Positions 4,618 to 5,033 of a stretch of DNA of 5,033 bases are shown here, in pieces. The stretch comes from a bacterium. GTDB lineage: Bacteria > NPL-UPA2 > JAUVJM01. The stretch is taken from NCBI GenBank assembly GCA_030596585.1, contig JAUVJM010000093.1, forward strand, positions 1-5,033, given 5' to 3'. Position 1 is the first letter of the stretch; the number at the start of each line of letters is the position of its first letter. The notes below the pieces were generated by a model. The model did not search any database. It saw only the letters and a program-made list of their open reading frames with translations, and had not been told where the DNA came from. The position numbers were made by a program, and so were the translations under genes.

Positions 4618-5033
4618 GGGGTCAAGTCTTGCATTTTAGCATTTTCGCTTTGTTTGACTTCTTCCATACGCCTTATAGCTCGGCTAACTGTACAGTAGTG
4701 AACTCCTAATTGTTGAGCTATTTGTTCCATTGTATATCCATAACGAATATAGGCATCAAAAATCAACCTATCCCTTCGTTGCTTATCGCCTTCAATCTCT
4801 CCTTTATCCAATAAGCCTGCAAGAGCGGGTCTTGCAACATATCTTTGATTTCTGGGTACTTCCTTCATTTTTTCCTTGTTTCTTAGCAAGGAGGCAAACT
4901 TCTCCACAAAATCTGCATTTCCAAGCAATATTTGCCCCTTCAAAGCCTTCCATGGAGATTCTTCCCCTCCTCCTCCCGTAATGAAATCTCTGTATTTCCT
5001 GACTGCTTTACTTCTCTCTTCATCAAACTGGGA
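4614..5033 (-). CDS. REP-associated tyrosine transposase (RAYT, IS200/IS605-like), C-terminal part; N-terminus beyond the right edge
   Basis: The frame is open from the right edge, giving 139 visible residues before TGA 4614-4616. A TTG at 4943 is an internal codon, not a start: the reading continues upstream with family-like sequence (SQFDEERSKAVRKYRDFI, then ESPWKALKGQILLGNADFVE). Next come VPRNQRYVARPALAGLL and a C-terminal helix-turn-helix, RDRLIFDAYIRYGYTMEQIA followed by QQLGVHYCTVSRAIRRME. This arrangement (SPW/GQI-LG-FVE, PRxQR, RPxL, YGYT-IA-LGVHY-TVSR) is what I recall from the C-terminal region of Y1-type RAYT proteins. The HUH and catalytic Tyr part must lie outside the window, so activity cannot be judged. 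Four lines here (4681-4920) count 94 G+C of 240, about 39%, against 52-57% in sampled lines of neighbouring genes, suggesting recent acquisition. The last residues NAKMQDLTP are encoded by the repeat at 4616-4646, and the stop overlaps the atpD start. Confidence 0.82.
   Translation of the reverse strand, partial: SQFDEERSKAVRKYRDFITGGGGEESPWKALKGQILLGNADFVEKFASLLRNKEKMKEVPRNQRYVARPALAGLLDKGEIEGDKQRRDRLIFDAYIRYGYTMEQIAQQLGVHYCTVSRAIRRMEEVKQSENAKMQDLTP
4616..4646 (-). repeat. RAYT-end repeat, copy A, at the transposase/atpD junction
   Basis: Contains GGGGTCAAGTCTTGCATT on the plus strand, followed by TTA and GCATTTT. It encodes the last residues of the transposase, MQDLTP, and ends at the atpD ATG. 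Two AAAATGC heptamers stand in tandem at its transposase side. It is a direct repeat of copy B 740 nt away, and the pair flanks atpD. Confidence 0.75.

Noticed and set aside
4941..4943. TTG as the start of a 109-residue protein
   Set aside because: The frame continues to the window edge with sequence that fits the transposase family, so the protein is a partial RAYT rather than a small HTH protein.

Overview
The window is a compact, one-directional bacterial gene cluster. Every gene I can support lies on the minus strand, so transcription runs from the right edge to the left. In transcription order: the C-terminal part of a REP-associated tyrosine transposase (RAYT, IS200/IS605-like; open at the right edge), V/A-type ATPase subunit D, ispD, ispF, murI, queD, rdgB, and the N-terminal 223 residues of a lipoprotein with TolB-like WD40/PD40 repeats (open at the left edge). 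Three junctions are ATGA overlaps (transposase/atpD, ispD/ispF, queD/rdgB), and the other gaps are 34 to 167 nt. Apart from the transposase this looks like one housekeeping operon. I see no tRNA, rRNA, CRISPR array, riboswitch or convincing intrinsic terminator, and no gene-free stretch longer than about 170 nt.

Organism: a bacterium using the MEP isoprenoid pathway (ispD, ispF), peptidoglycan (murI), a queuosine/7-deazaguanine pathway (queD) and a V/A-type rotary ATPase. The lipoprotein signal and TolB-like repeats are compatible with a diderm. Base composition of the housekeeping genes is moderate (about 52-57% G+C in hand-counted lines). Bacterial V/A-ATPases occur in many anaerobic and candidate lineages, so I cannot name a phylum from sequence alone.

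How the genes work together: atpD encodes the central rotor shaft of the ion-translocating ATPase, and its partner subunits presumably lie beyond the right edge. IspD and IspF are steps 3 and 5 of the MEP pathway. MurI supplies D-glutamate for the cell wall. QueD makes carboxytetrahydropterin, the queuosine precursor. RdgB removes deaminated purine nucleotides. The lipoprotein is probably envelope-located. They share an operon rather than a single pathway.

The most interesting part is the right third. An A+T-rich RAYT gene ends exactly on the start codon of atpD, inside a short repeat. A second copy of that repeat (20 of 20 identical in the core, 27 of 31 overall) sits at the start of ispD, in the same orientation and the same reading frame. 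It therefore gives the transposase its C-terminal residues MQDLTP and gives IspD an apparent N-terminal extension MQDLTP. The two copies flank atpD as direct repeats. A separate palindromic element of about 96 nt lies between ispF and murI. I found no sign of a wholly new multi-gene system. The novelty is in how the mobile element is spliced into translation signals.
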